From Tsukamurella paurometabola (lineage in GTDB: Bacteria > Actinomycetota > Actinomycetes > Mycobacteriales > Mycobacteriaceae), in the NCBI RefSeq assembly GCF_900631615.1, contig NZ_LR131273.1:2636850-2700849 (forward strand): 64,000 nucleotides of DNA, written 5' to 3'. The notes beneath the pieces are model-generated. The model was not told where the DNA came from. It was given only the letters and a program-made list of their open reading frames with translations, and made no database searches. Shown one piece after another: positions 54,478 to 62,364 of this stretch. A program made the position numbers and the translations under genes. Every line of letters begins with the position of its first letter. Position 1 is the stretch's first letter.

Positions 54478-55131
54478 ATGGCCCTGGCCCGCAAGGCCGG
54501 ACCCCGGCAGGAGCCGCAGCCCCAGGCTGCGTACGCGACGTTCGACGACGAGCGCGTGGCCGAACCCGCAGGCACCGCCGCGTTCGACGCGTCGGGTGAC
54601 CGCGCCGACATGCCCACGTGGGACGAGCTCGTCCGCGAGCACGCGGACCGCGTGTACCGCCTCGCCTACCGCCTGTCCGGCAACGCGCAGGACGCCGAGG
54701 ACCTCACGCAGGAGACGTTCATCCGCGTCTTCCGCAGCCTGCAGAACTACGAGCCCGGCACCTTCGAGGGCTGGCTGCACCGCATCACGACGAACCTGTT
54801 CCTCGACATGGTGCGCCGGCGCAACCGCATCCGCATGGAGGCGCTGCCGGAGGACTACGAGCGCGTACCGTCGAGCGACCCGGACCCCGGCCAGATCTAC
54901 GCGGACGCCAACCTCGGCCCGCAGCTGCAGAACGCGCTGGACGCGCTGGCGCCGGAGTTCCGCGCCGCCGTCGTCCTCGCCGACATCGAGGGCCTCTCCT
55001 ACGAGGAGGTCGCCGCGACGCTGGGCGTGAAGCTGGGCACCGTCCGCTCGCGCATCCACCGCGGTCGTAAGTCCATCCGCGAGGCACTGGCGAATCAGGG
55101 CCTGACCAGCAGCGCCGCGCTCGCCTACTGA
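54478..55131 (+). CDS. sigE: ECF RNA polymerase sigma factor SigE
   Basis: 217 residues, close to M. tuberculosis SigE but about 40 residues shorter at the N-terminus. Region 2: [60 protein letters not shown]; region 4: [40 protein letters not shown]. Controls envelope-stress genes. Followed by its anti-sigma factor rseA. Confidence 0.95.
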   Translation: MALARKAGPRQEPQPQAAYATFDDERVAEPAGTAAFDASGDRADMPTWDELVREHADRVYRLAYRLSGNAQDAEDLTQETFIRVFRSLQNYEPGTFEGWLHRITTNLFLDMVRRRNRIRMEALPEDYERVPSSDPDPGQIYADANLGPQLQNALDALAPEFRAAVVLADIEGLSYEEVAATLGVKLGTVRSRIHRGRKSIREALANQGLTSSAALAY

Positions 55132-55252
55132 GCGCGGGCCCGGCACCGTCGGGGAACTCCAGGGCGACGTCGGTCGTTGAACCGTGGAGTGCAGGTACTG
55201 TGGCGGTAGATCCGCGGTACGCCCATCGGACCGAGTAGAGGAGGGAAGCGGC

Positions 55253-55633
55253 GTGGAGCACCTCAGTGGCAGTTTCAAGCGCGCCTTCTCGCGTCGGCCG
55301 GGCGAGTTCTCGTCCACCGAGCACCTCGCGTACGAGGCGGTCGTCGCGTTCGTGGACGGCGAGCTGCGGATGAACGCCCACCTGCGCGCCGGCACGCACA
55401 TCTCCCAGTGCGCCGTCTGCGCGGCCGAGGTCGACGCCCAGCGTCAGGTCCGCACCGCGCTGCGCGAGTCCGGCGAGATCACCGTGCCGCACCACCTGCT
55501 CGGCCAGCTGGCGCAGATCCCCACCGAGTGCCACAGCGGCCGGCCGCCGTTCGACGGCTTCCCGACCTTCTCGCCGGAGTCCTCGCGACGCGACGAACGC
55601 AACAAGCGCGGCCGGCGGCGGAACGCTCGGTAG
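55253..55633 (+). CDS. rseA: anti-sigma-E factor RseA (zinc-binding)
   Basis: 126 residues from GTG 55253 (GAGGAGGG upstream). ZAS-type anti-sigma factor with His49-x3-Cys53-x2-Cys56 (HISQCAVC). No transmembrane helix, so soluble, as in mycobacteria. C-terminal Arg-rich tail. Its TAG stop forms the start of the htrA -10. The longer in-frame start at 55184 would add 23 residues without family similarity. Confidence 0.9.
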   Translation: MEHLSGSFKRAFSRRPGEFSSTEHLAYEAVVAFVDGELRMNAHLRAGTHISQCAVCAAEVDAQRQVRTALRESGEITVPHHLLGQLAQIPTECHSGRPPFDGFPTFSPESSRRDERNKRGRRRNAR

Positions 55634-55636
55634 ATT
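55631..55636 (+). promoter_or_regulatory. htrA -10 (TAGATT) built on the rseA stop codon
   Basis: TAGATT, seven bases (CGAATCC), then the GTG at 55644. The first three bases are the rseA stop codon. Same design as rmlD/wbbL. Confidence 0.62.
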
Positions 55637-55643
55637 CGAATCC

Positions 55644-57113
55644 GTGACCTCCGATCCCGACGTCCGGCGACCGCGCCTGGAGCCCCGCCCCACGTACCGC
55701 CCCTCGGTCTCCGAGGGGGAGCAGGTCGTCTTCGGCAGGCCGGACGGGGTCGACGGTGCCTTCGCGCCCGAGGCCGTGCGCAGCGCCACCGACCGCGGCC
55801 CGCAGCCGCAGGCGGCCGCGCCCGACCCGGTGCTCACCGAGGCCTTCTCCCGCCCGCCCGGCGCCACCGAGGCGCTGCAGCGCGACCCGTACGCCGGCCC
55901 GCTCGATCCCGAACCGGAGCCCGAGCCCGAGGACCCGTGGCGCGACACCGAATCGATCGCCGCGATCGGCGAACCCGGAGTCTCCGCGCCCCCGAAGGCG
56001 GTCCCACAGCCCGATCCCGAACGGCTGGGCGTTCGCGACGTCCTGTTCGGGCGCCGCGTCTCCGTACGCGCGCTCGTCGTGCTGGGCGTGCTCGCGCTGC
56101 TCATCGGCCTGCTCGGCGGCGCCATCGGCCGGATCACCGGGACCACGATCGAGAAGCTCACGGACTCGCGGGCATCGCTCCCCGCGGCCGAGGGGAAGCC
56201 CGCGGACGCCGGAGCCGTCGCCGCGATGGTCGGCAGGGTCAGCGCGAGTGTCGTGACCATCGAGGTGCGCACCAAGACCTCGGGCGGCACCGGTTCCGGC
56301 TCCGTCATCGACGCCGAGCGCGGCTACATCATGACCAACAACCACGTCGTCGAGGAGGCGTCCACGAACAAGGACGCGACGATCGAGGTCGTCTTCTTCA
56401 ACGGCACCCGCACGCCGGCGCGCCTCGTCGGGACCGACCCGTACACCGACGTCGCCGTGGTCAAGGTCTCCGTCGACGGGCTCCAGCAGATCGCGCGCGG
56501 CGACTCGGGCCAGCTCGTCGCCGGACAGCAGGTCGTGGCCATCGGCTCCCCGCTCGGGCTGCGGCGCACCGTCACCTCCGGTGTGGTCTCCGCGACGCAC
56601 CGCCCGGTGCAGGGCCCCGCGAGCGGCCCCAACCCGCCCGCGGCCTTCGATTCGGTGCAGACCGACGCGGCGATCAACCCCGGCAACTCGGGCGGCCCGC
56701 TCCTCGACCTGCAGGGCCGGCAGATCGGGATCAACACGCTGGGGCTCGCTCCCGGCGGCGGCTCGATCGGCCTCAACTTCGCCATCGCCTCGAACATCGC
56801 GTGGCCGATCGCCGAGTCGATCATCCGCGGCGAGAAGGTGATCCACGCCGACCTCGGCATCAACGGCCGCGAGGTCAGCAACGAGACCGCGTCGGGCGTG
56901 CGGGTCGAGAACGTGAAGAAGGGCAGCGCCGCCGAGAAGGCCGGCATCCGCGAGGGCGACGTCATCACCAAGGTCGGCGACACCGAGGTCGCCGAGGCGG
57001 CCGACGTCATCGTCGCGATCCGGGCCGTCGGCGTGGGCAAGGAGACGACGGTCACCGTCGCGCGCGACGGCCGGCAGGTGCCGATCAAGGTGACGCCGGA
57101 GGCGATGAACTGA
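55644..57113 (+). CDS. htrA: HtrA-family membrane serine protease
   Basis: 489 residues. Cytoplasmic Pro/Glu-rich N-terminus (1-142), one TM helix (143-163), protease domain with His234 (NNHVV), Asp269 (YTDVAVVKV) and Ser349 (NPGNSGGPL), and a C-terminal PDZ domain (LGINGREVSN...GIREGDVITKVGDTEV). Envelope quality-control protease in the SigE regulon. Internal promoter suggests independent expression. Matches Rv1223. Confidence 0.94.
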   Translation: MTSDPDVRRPRLEPRPTYRPSVSEGEQVVFGRPDGVDGAFAPEAVRSATDRGPQPQAAAPDPVLTEAFSRPPGATEALQRDPYAGPLDPEPEPEPEDPWRDTESIAAIGEPGVSAPPKAVPQPDPERLGVRDVLFGRRVSVRALVVLGVLALLIGLLGGAIGRITGTTIEKLTDSRASLPAAEGKPADAGAVAAMVGRVSASVVTIEVRTKTSGGTGSGSVIDAERGYIMTNNHVVEEASTNKDATIEVVFFNGTRTPARLVGTDPYTDVAVVKVSVDGLQQIARGDSGQLVAGQQVVAIGSPLGLRRTVTSGVVSATHRPVQGPASGPNPPAAFDSVQTDAAINPGNSGGPLLDLQGRQIGINTLGLAPGGGSIGLNFAIASNIAWPIAESIIRGEKVIHADLGINGREVSNETASGVRVENVKKGSAAEKAGIREGDVITKVGDTEVAEAADVIVAIRAVGVGKETTVTVARDGRQVPIKVTPEAMN

Positions 57114-57172
57114 GCCGCTGAGCGCGGTCCCGGGTGCGGCGCCGCGGGGTGCACGCGGTGCTGAGCTTCCCG

Positions 57173-57178
57173 TAGCAT
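57173..57178 (+). promoter_or_regulatory. leaderless -10 (TAGCAT) for tatB
   Basis: TAGCAT, six bases (GGTGGG), then the GTG at 57185. Confidence 0.58.
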
Positions 57179-57184
57179 GGTGGG

Positions 57185-57670
57185 GTGTTCTCGAATCTCG
57201 GCATGGGGGAGATCCTCATGCTGGTCGTCGTGGGTCTGGTGATCCTGGGGCCGGAGCGGCTCCCGGGCGCGGTCAACTGGTTCTTCACGGCGCTGCGGCA
57301 GGTGCGCGACTACGCCACCGGTGCCACCCAGCAGCTCAAGGACGACATGGGCGGCGACTTCGACGCGATCCGCGAGCCGCTGCAGCAGATCCAGAACCTG
57401 CGCGGCATGACGCCGACCGCCATCGTCACCAAGCACCTGCTGAACGGCGACGACACCGTGATCCGCGAGATGTCCGACCAGGTGCGCTCCACCGCCGATG
57501 CGCTGAACCTGCGCAAGGCGGTCGACGCGGCCGCCCCGATGGACGCCGCCACCCCGGTCGCGTCGCTGGAGAAGGCGGCTGAACCCGCCGGGCCGACCCC
57601 CACGATGCCGCGGATGCACAAGCCGCTGGCCCCCGAGGAGCGCGCCCCGTTCGATCCGGACGCCACGTAG
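57185..57670 (+). CDS. tatB: Sec-independent translocase subunit TatB
   Basis: 161 residues. N-terminal TM helix [26 protein letters not shown] with the hinge Gly-Pro, followed by the amphipathic helix [18 protein letters not shown], and a charged tail. Receives twin-arginine substrates such as the GMC oxidoreductase at 38340. Matches Rv1224; its place after htrA is conserved in mycolata. Confidence 0.93.
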   Translation: MFSNLGMGEILMLVVVGLVILGPERLPGAVNWFFTALRQVRDYATGATQQLKDDMGGDFDAIREPLQQIQNLRGMTPTAIVTKHLLNGDDTVIREMSDQVRSTADALNLRKAVDAAAPMDAATPVASLEKAAEPAGPTPTMPRMHKPLAPEERAPFDPDAT

Positions 57671-57712
57671 CCCGTCGCAACCGCGCAGACGGCGCGAGTC
57701 CCGTGGCCCGCG

Positions 57713-57796
57713 AGCGCTGCCGGTAGCCGCGCCAGCGCTGCCGAAATCCTTGAGCGATGCCGCGTACCGGCAGCGTTGACGAACCTCGGCAGCGTT
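57713..57796. repeat. array of five ~10-base repeats (core CGCTGCCG) before the AbiEi-nuclease gene
   Basis: Direct copies at 57713-57722, 57734-57743 and 57753-57762 (AGCGMTGCCG) and inverted copies at 57768-57775 and 57787-57796 (CGGCAGCG). Neighbouring copies in opposite orientation can form hairpins. Confidence 0.72.
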
Positions 57797-57851
57797 TCTC
57801 CACGTCGATCGCGTCAGGAGCACCGGGACGAGTACCGAGGTGGAAGGCGGC

Positions 57852-57893
57852 TGTGGATAACGCAGCTGTGGATAACACCGAACCTGTGGAAAA
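57852..57893 (+). repeat. three DnaA-box-like direct repeats
   Basis: TGTGGATAA at 57852-57860 and 57867-57875 and TGTGGAAAA at 57885-57893 (spacing 15 and 18 bases). The first two are the exact complement of the TTATCCACA DnaA box. They lie between the repeat array and the AbiEi-nuclease start. Confidence 0.68.
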
Positions 57894-57927
57894 CCGCTCC
57901 ACGGAACGCTGACCAGCGGGCACGGCG

Positions 57928-58863
57928 GTGTTGACTCACCCCATGGGGGAGATCTGGACACGCCGGCAGCTCACGGCGATGGGATGGAGCGACACGCAGA
58001 TCGTGCGAGCCACCGAGTCGACGATCGAGCGCCTCGCGCACGGCGTCTACGGCGAGCGCGACGACGACGCACCGCGCTGGGTGAAGGACCGCGACAGGGT
58101 GCGAGCAGCAGCACTGACCTGCGACGCTGTCGTCAGCCACGAGAGCGCCGCGGTGCTGCACGGCATCCCCTTCCTCCGACCGGAACGGAAGTACGTCCAC
58201 TTCACGATCGACCGCACGAGCGGCGGGTACCGCCGGCGCACGCTCCACGTGCACGCGCGGCCCCTGCCCGCGCAGCACGTGGTGATCCTCGACGGCGTGC
58301 GCGTGACCTCGCGGTGCCGCACAGCCGTGGATGCGGCCATGTCCGGCGGGCTCGAGCGCGCCGTGATCGCCTTCGACGCCGTTCGCCGGGTGCCGCGGTT
58401 CGCTCAGCCCGACGATCCCGCCCCTCTGCCTCTGGCGCTACTGGAGGAGTGCATCGCGGTGCTGGGCCGCTGCCGGGGCGCGGCGCTCGCTCGCCGGGCA
58501 CTCGCGCTCTCCGTCGAGTGCAGCGAGTCGGCCGGTGAGTCGCTGTCGCGGATGCAGATGCTCGCCGCAGGCCTGCCGATGCCGAGGCTCCAGGTGCCGC
58601 GCGTTCTCGGCGACGAGCTCTTCTACGCCGACTTCGACTGGGGCACGATGACGGGCGAGTTCGACGGTCGCGGCAAGTACGGCGACGAGCCGGCCGACGT
58701 CGATGCGGCGATGGCGGAGGAGAAGCGGCGTCACGAGCTGTTCGCGGATGCGGGGATCGACGTGATCCGCTGGCGTTGGCGGGTGCTCAACGCGAACGAC
58801 GGTCTGCGGCGGCTGCTCCTGCCCGCGATGGTGCGCAACGGCATCGTCCGGTCGGTCGCGTGA
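57928..58863 (+). CDS. AbiEi-type wHTH fused to a PD-(D/E)XK nuclease-like domain
   Basis: 311 residues (306 if the ATG at 57943 is used; neither start has a clear ribosome site). N-terminal AbiEi antitoxin-type winged helix: WTRRQLTAMGWSDTQIVRATESTIERLAHGVY. The middle region is all-beta to alpha-beta. C-terminal DUF559-like restriction-enzyme fold: SAGES (Glu204), DFDWG (Asp237) and EFDGRGK (Glu244, Lys250). AbiEi is normally the antitoxin of AbiEii; no AbiEii-like nucleotidyltransferase is adjacent. The gene sits between mirrored repeat arrays and has DnaA-box-like repeats upstream. Function unknown; defence or mobile-element role is an inference. Confidence 0.75.
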   Translation: MLTHPMGEIWTRRQLTAMGWSDTQIVRATESTIERLAHGVYGERDDDAPRWVKDRDRVRAAALTCDAVVSHESAAVLHGIPFLRPERKYVHFTIDRTSGGYRRRTLHVHARPLPAQHVVILDGVRVTSRCRTAVDAAMSGGLERAVIAFDAVRRVPRFAQPDDPAPLPLALLEECIAVLGRCRGAALARRALALSVECSESAGESLSRMQMLAAGLPMPRLQVPRVLGDELFYADFDWGTMTGEFDGRGKYGDEPADVDAAMAEEKRRHELFADAGIDVIRWRWRVLNANDGLRRLLLPAMVRNGIVRSVA

Positions 58864-58885
58864 TCGTGGGTGGTGCGAACCCCAT

Positions 58886-58966
58886 CCGCTGCCGCTGTTC
58901 GCCGGCGCGCTGCCGGTGTCGCCGAACGCTGCCGCGCCACGGCAGCGCTCATGACTTCCGGCAGCG
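58886..58966. repeat. second array of five repeats (core CGCTGCCG) after the AbiEi-nuclease gene
   Basis: Direct copies at 58886-58894, 58907-58915 and 58925-58934, and inverted copies at 58940-58949 and 58958-58966. Same three-direct, two-inverted layout as the array on the other side of the gene. Confidence 0.72.
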
Positions 58967-59029
58967 GAACATCGTCACCCGCCGCCAGCTTCCGTCGCAT
59001 GCGGCCCGGGCGGGCGGCGGACCGTCGGG

Positions 59030-60166
59030 CTAGAGGTGGCGGGTGGTGTCGATGCCGAGCGACATGCCGGCCAGGCCGCGCTTGCGGACGGCGAGCTTGT
59101 CGGCGATGGCGCGCAGGGCGGCGCCGGTGGGGGAATCCGGCGCGGAGAGCACCACCGGGGTGCCGGCGTCGCCGGCCTCGCGCAGCTGCGGGTCCAGGGG
59201 GATCTGGCCGAGCAGCGGGACGTCGGCGCCCACCGCGCGGCTCAGGCGCGCCGCGACCTGCTCGCCGCCGCCGGAGCCGAAGACGTCCATCACCGTGCCG
59301 TCGGGCAGCGTCAGGCCGGACATGTTCTCGATCACGCCGGCCACGCGCTGGCGGGTCTGCAGGGCGATGGCACCGGCCCGCTCGGCGACCTCGGCGGCCG
59401 CGGTCTGCGGGGTCGTGACCACCAGGATCTCGGCGCCGGGGATGAGCTGCGCGATGGAGATCGCGACGTCGCCGGTGCCGGGCGGCAGGTCGAGGAGCAG
59501 CACGTCGAGGTCGCCCCAGAAGACGTCGGCGAGGAACTGCTGCAGGGCGCGGTGCAGCATCGGGCCGCGCCACACGACGGGGGTGTTGCCCGTGGTGAAC
59601 ATCGCCACCGAGATCACCTTCACGCCGTGCGCCTGCGGCGGCATGATCATCGAGTCGACCTGCGTGGGCCGCGCGTCGGTGCCCATCATGCGCGGCACGG
59701 AGTGGCCGTAGATGTCGGCGTCGAGCACGCCCACGGACAGCCCGCGCGCCGCGAGCGAGGCCGCGAGGTTCACCGTCACGGAGCTCTTGCCCACGCCGCC
59801 CTTGCCCGACGCGACCGCGTACACGCGGGTCAGCGACCCCGGCTGGGCGAACGGGATGACCGGCTCGGCCTTGTCGCCGCGGACCTTCTTCCGCAGCTCC
59901 GCGCGCTGCTCGTCGTTCATCACGTCCAGCTCGACGCGCACGGCGCCGGTGCCGGGCACGTCCGCGACGGCCGTCTGCACGCGGTCCACGATCTGGGTGC
60001 GCATGGGGCACGCGGAGGTGGTGAGGTACACCTCGACGTCGACCGACGAATCGGCCTGCACCGCGACCGACTTCACCATCCCCAGATCGGTGATCGGCTT
60101 GCCGATCTCGGGGTCGTTCACGGTGGCCAGGGCCGACCGGATCGCGTCTTCCGTAACCGCACTCAT
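59030..60166 (-). CDS. mrp: Mrp/NBP35-type iron-sulfur carrier ATPase
   Basis: 378 residues from ATG 60166. N-terminal DUF59 (MIP18-like) domain, then ParA-type ATPase with SGKGGVGKSSVTVNLAAS (121-138), VLDADIYGHSVPRMMG and LDLPPGTGDVAI. The C-terminal CxxC that binds the cluster in many Mrp proteins is missing (ENMSGLTLPDGTVMDVFG), as in M. tuberculosis Rv1229c. Delivers Fe-S clusters. It is followed by the lytic transglycosylase in the opposite transcription sense of the sigE block. GATGGT seven bases before the ATG is a weak leaderless signal. Confidence 0.93.
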   Translation of the reverse strand: MSAVTEDAIRSALATVNDPEIGKPITDLGMVKSVAVQADSSVDVEVYLTTSACPMRTQIVDRVQTAVADVPGTGAVRVELDVMNDEQRAELRKKVRGDKAEPVIPFAQPGSLTRVYAVASGKGGVGKSSVTVNLAASLAARGLSVGVLDADIYGHSVPRMMGTDARPTQVDSMIMPPQAHGVKVISVAMFTTGNTPVVWRGPMLHRALQQFLADVFWGDLDVLLLDLPPGTGDVAISIAQLIPGAEILVVTTPQTAAAEVAERAGAIALQTRQRVAGVIENMSGLTLPDGTVMDVFGSGGGEQVAARLSRAVGADVPLLGQIPLDPQLREAGDAGTPVVLSAPDSPTGAALRAIADKLAVRKRGLAGMSLGIDTTRHL

Positions 60167-60210
60167 AACGCCCACCATCGTATCCGCAGGCCCGGACGCG
60201 GGAAATCCGC

Positions 60211-61572
60211 CTACCGCGGGGGACGGGGCACCGTCGGCGACGACGACGGGACCGGCCCGCCCGACGGTGCCACCCGCGCCGACGGCGCCGGTGCGACACG
60301 TGCCGGCGGTGCCGCGGGGCGCGGTGCGGACGGCGGTGCCGGCCGGGTGCTCGACGGTCCGCTCGGCGGGATCGCCAGCGCCCCGCCGGGGCCGGGCGCA
60401 CCCGCGGGCGCGGGCCCGGGCGGCACGGGACGGGCGGAACCCGACGGTGCGCCGGGCGTGCTCGGCCCGCTGGGCGGCGGCATCGGGCAGTCGGTGACGG
60501 TGGTGGGCAGGGGTTTGCCGTCGGGGCCGCGCGCCGCGGACGACGGTGCGGCCGCGGACGGATTCCCCGCCGGTTTCGCCGAGGTCGTGGCCGGTGCGGG
60601 CGTCGCGGACGGGGCCGCTGACGGCGGCACCGCCGCCGGCGACACCGCCGCGGACGGCGCACCCGCGGACGGCCGCACCGAGCCCGGCGCGCCCGGCGGG
60701 CCGGCCGGGCGGGACGACGCACCGTCGGGAACCCCGCAGCCCACCACGACGACGCGGCCGGGCGGCAGCGGCTTGGGCAGCTGGGTCGGCGGCGCGACGG
60801 GCGCGGTCATGTCGGGGATGCCGCCGACGGGGATCGCCCGGTCGCGGTAGGCCTTCGACCAGGCCACGACGTTGTCGACGTACGCGTTCGACTGGTTGTA
60901 GGCGAAGACCGCGACACGCTGCGCGGACTCGGCCTGCAATCCCGATGCGCTGGAGCAGAGGTAGCGCGCGGCGCCGTACGCGGCGTCGCGGACGTTGTTG
61001 ACGTCGGCGTTGCCGTCGCCCGAGTTGTCGCCGCCGAACAGCGCCCAGGTGGTGGTGAGGAACTGCATCGGGCCGAGCGCGCGGGCGAAGCCCGTGCCCT
61101 CGCGGATCACCGCGTTCCCGGCCAGCGAGCCGTCGAGGACGGGCCCCTGGATCGGGGTGAGGGTGCTGCCCGCGGCGTCGACGTTGCCGCCGTCGGCGTG
61201 ACCGGACTCGATCCGGCCGATCGCGGCGACGAGGTTCCACTCGATCCCGCAGCCGGGCGCCTCGAGGGCCATCCGGTCGGCGGCGGCGCGATAGGCGGCG
61301 TACGCGGCGCCGGGGATGCCGAGCGGGCCCGGCGCGACCTTCACCGCCTCGGGCCGCGGCGGGATCGGTACGTGCCGTGAGACGGGCGCGGCGGCGCCGT
61401 CCGACGGTGCGGGCGGGCGCAGGTCCGCCAGCCCGATCGCGGCCTGGGCGACCAGCTCGGGTCCGGGGGAGCGGTGGCCGGACGGCGCCCCCGGCGCGGC
61501 GGTGTCGGCGCCGGCGACGCCGAGCAGCAGCGCAGCGGCGCCCGCTGCGGCGGTGGCCCCGAGGATGCGCAC
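60211..61572 (-). CDS. secreted lytic transglycosylase with Pro/Ser/Ala-rich tail (Rv1230c-like)
   Basis: 453 residues. Signal peptide 1-22, SLT (MltB-like) domain about 85-255 with the catalytic Glu122 in GRIESGHADGG, ALGPMQFLTTTWA and RVAVFAYNQSNAYVDNV. Residues about 275-453 are low-complexity P/A/S/G, probably a wall-spanning extension. Cleaves peptidoglycan glycan strands. The tail-encoding DNA carries five copies of the window-wide octamer GCACCGTC/GACGGTGC in about 500 bases. It is 44 bases upstream of mrp on the same strand. Confidence 0.88.
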   Translation of the reverse strand: MRILGATAAAGAAALLLGVAGADTAAPGAPSGHRSPGPELVAQAAIGLADLRPPAPSDGAAAPVSRHVPIPPRPEAVKVAPGPLGIPGAAYAAYRAAADRMALEAPGCGIEWNLVAAIGRIESGHADGGNVDAAGSTLTPIQGPVLDGSLAGNAVIREGTGFARALGPMQFLTTTWALFGGDNSGDGNADVNNVRDAAYGAARYLCSSASGLQAESAQRVAVFAYNQSNAYVDNVVAWSKAYRDRAIPVGGIPDMTAPVAPPTQLPKPLPPGRVVVVGCGVPDGASSRPAGPPGAPGSVRPSAGAPSAAVSPAAVPPSAAPSATPAPATTSAKPAGNPSAAAPSSAARGPDGKPLPTTVTDCPMPPPSGPSTPGAPSGSARPVPPGPAPAGAPGPGGALAIPPSGPSSTRPAPPSAPRPAAPPARVAPAPSARVAPSGGPVPSSSPTVPRPPR

Positions 61573-61673
61573 GGAAAGTCCCTCCCGGTTACTGACGAGT
61601 CAGTTTCGTGGCGCACGTTACTGCGCCACAGCATCGGTGCGGGTGGGACTTCAGTGAATAACAGGGCTGTTCT

Positions 61674-62312
61674 TCAGGAAAGCGCTGCGATCGCGTCGGC
61701 CAGCAGCTCGGGGGTGTCGCCGGTGCCGTGCACGCGCCACGGGGAGACCCACTCCGCGGCCGCCAGCCCGGCGTACACGGCACCGGTGCGCGCCTGCAGG
61801 TCACCGTCGCGCTCGTAGGCGTCGCGCTCGCGCGCCGCGTCCGCCGCCTCCCGCGAGCGCGCGCGCTCCGCGGCGAGTGCCGTGGGCACGTCGAGGTACA
61901 CCTGCAGGTCGGGCACGGGCAGCCCGAATCGGCCGAACTCGAGGTCGCGCACCCAGGCGGCCACGGCACCGTCGGCGTCCTCGCCCAGGCGGGCGGCGCT
62001 GTACGCGGCGGAGGAGGCGGCGTACCGGTCGAGCAGCACCACGTCGTGCGCGGCGAGCGCCGCCCGGATGTCCGGGACCGCCGCCTGCCGGTCGAAGGCG
62101 AACAGCAGGCCCATGCCGTACACGGAATCGGCGACGTCGCCGTTGCCGCCGCGCAGCGCCTCGGCCGCGAGATCGGCGAACTGCGTGCCGTAGCGCGGGA
62201 AGGCGAGCACCGCCACCGTCCGGCCCGCCGCCTCCAGTCGTGCGGTCACCGCCCGGGTGAGCGTGTTCTTGCCGGCCCCGTCGAGGCCCTCGATCGCGAC
62301 GAGTCGTCCCAT
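61674..62312 (-). CDS. tmk: thymidylate kinase
   Basis: 212 residues from ATG 62312. Phosphorylates dTMP to dTDP. P-loop EGLDGAGKNTL, LAFPRYG, the DRY motif VVLLDRYAASSAAYSAARL, and ERDAYERDGDLQARTGAVY, all as in the mycobacterial enzyme (Rv3247c). Leaderless -10 TACGAT seven bases upstream. In M. tuberculosis tmk is transcribed toward mtrA on the same strand; here it is divergent from mtrA. Confidence 0.93.
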   Translation of the reverse strand: MGRLVAIEGLDGAGKNTLTRAVTARLEAAGRTVAVLAFPRYGTQFADLAAEALRGGNGDVADSVYGMGLLFAFDRQAAVPDIRAALAAHDVVLLDRYAASSAAYSAARLGEDADGAVAAWVRDLEFGRFGLPVPDLQVYLDVPTALAAERARSREAADAARERDAYERDGDLQARTGAVYAGLAAAEWVSPWRVHGTGDTPELLADAIAALS

Positions 62313-62319
62313 GGGGAGG

Positions 62320-62325
62320 ATCGTA
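62320..62325 (-). promoter_or_regulatory. leaderless -10 (TACGAT) for tmk
   Basis: TACGAT on the minus strand, seven bases before the ATG at 62312. The opposite side of the 52-base gap carries CAATAT (62361-62366) before mtrA. Confidence 0.6.
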
Positions 62326-62364
62326 AGGTGTCGTAAGAGCCCGAACGCCGACAGCAGTGACAAT

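Noticed and set aside
57852-57893. Chromosomal replication origin
   Set aside because: Only three boxes, no AT-rich unwinding region, and no dnaA, dnaN, recF or gyr genes.
57928-58863. Classical AbiE toxin-antitoxin pair
   Set aside because: Only the AbiEi-type half is present, fused to a nuclease-like domain; the neighbours are tatB and mrp and there is no nucleotidyltransferase toxin gene.
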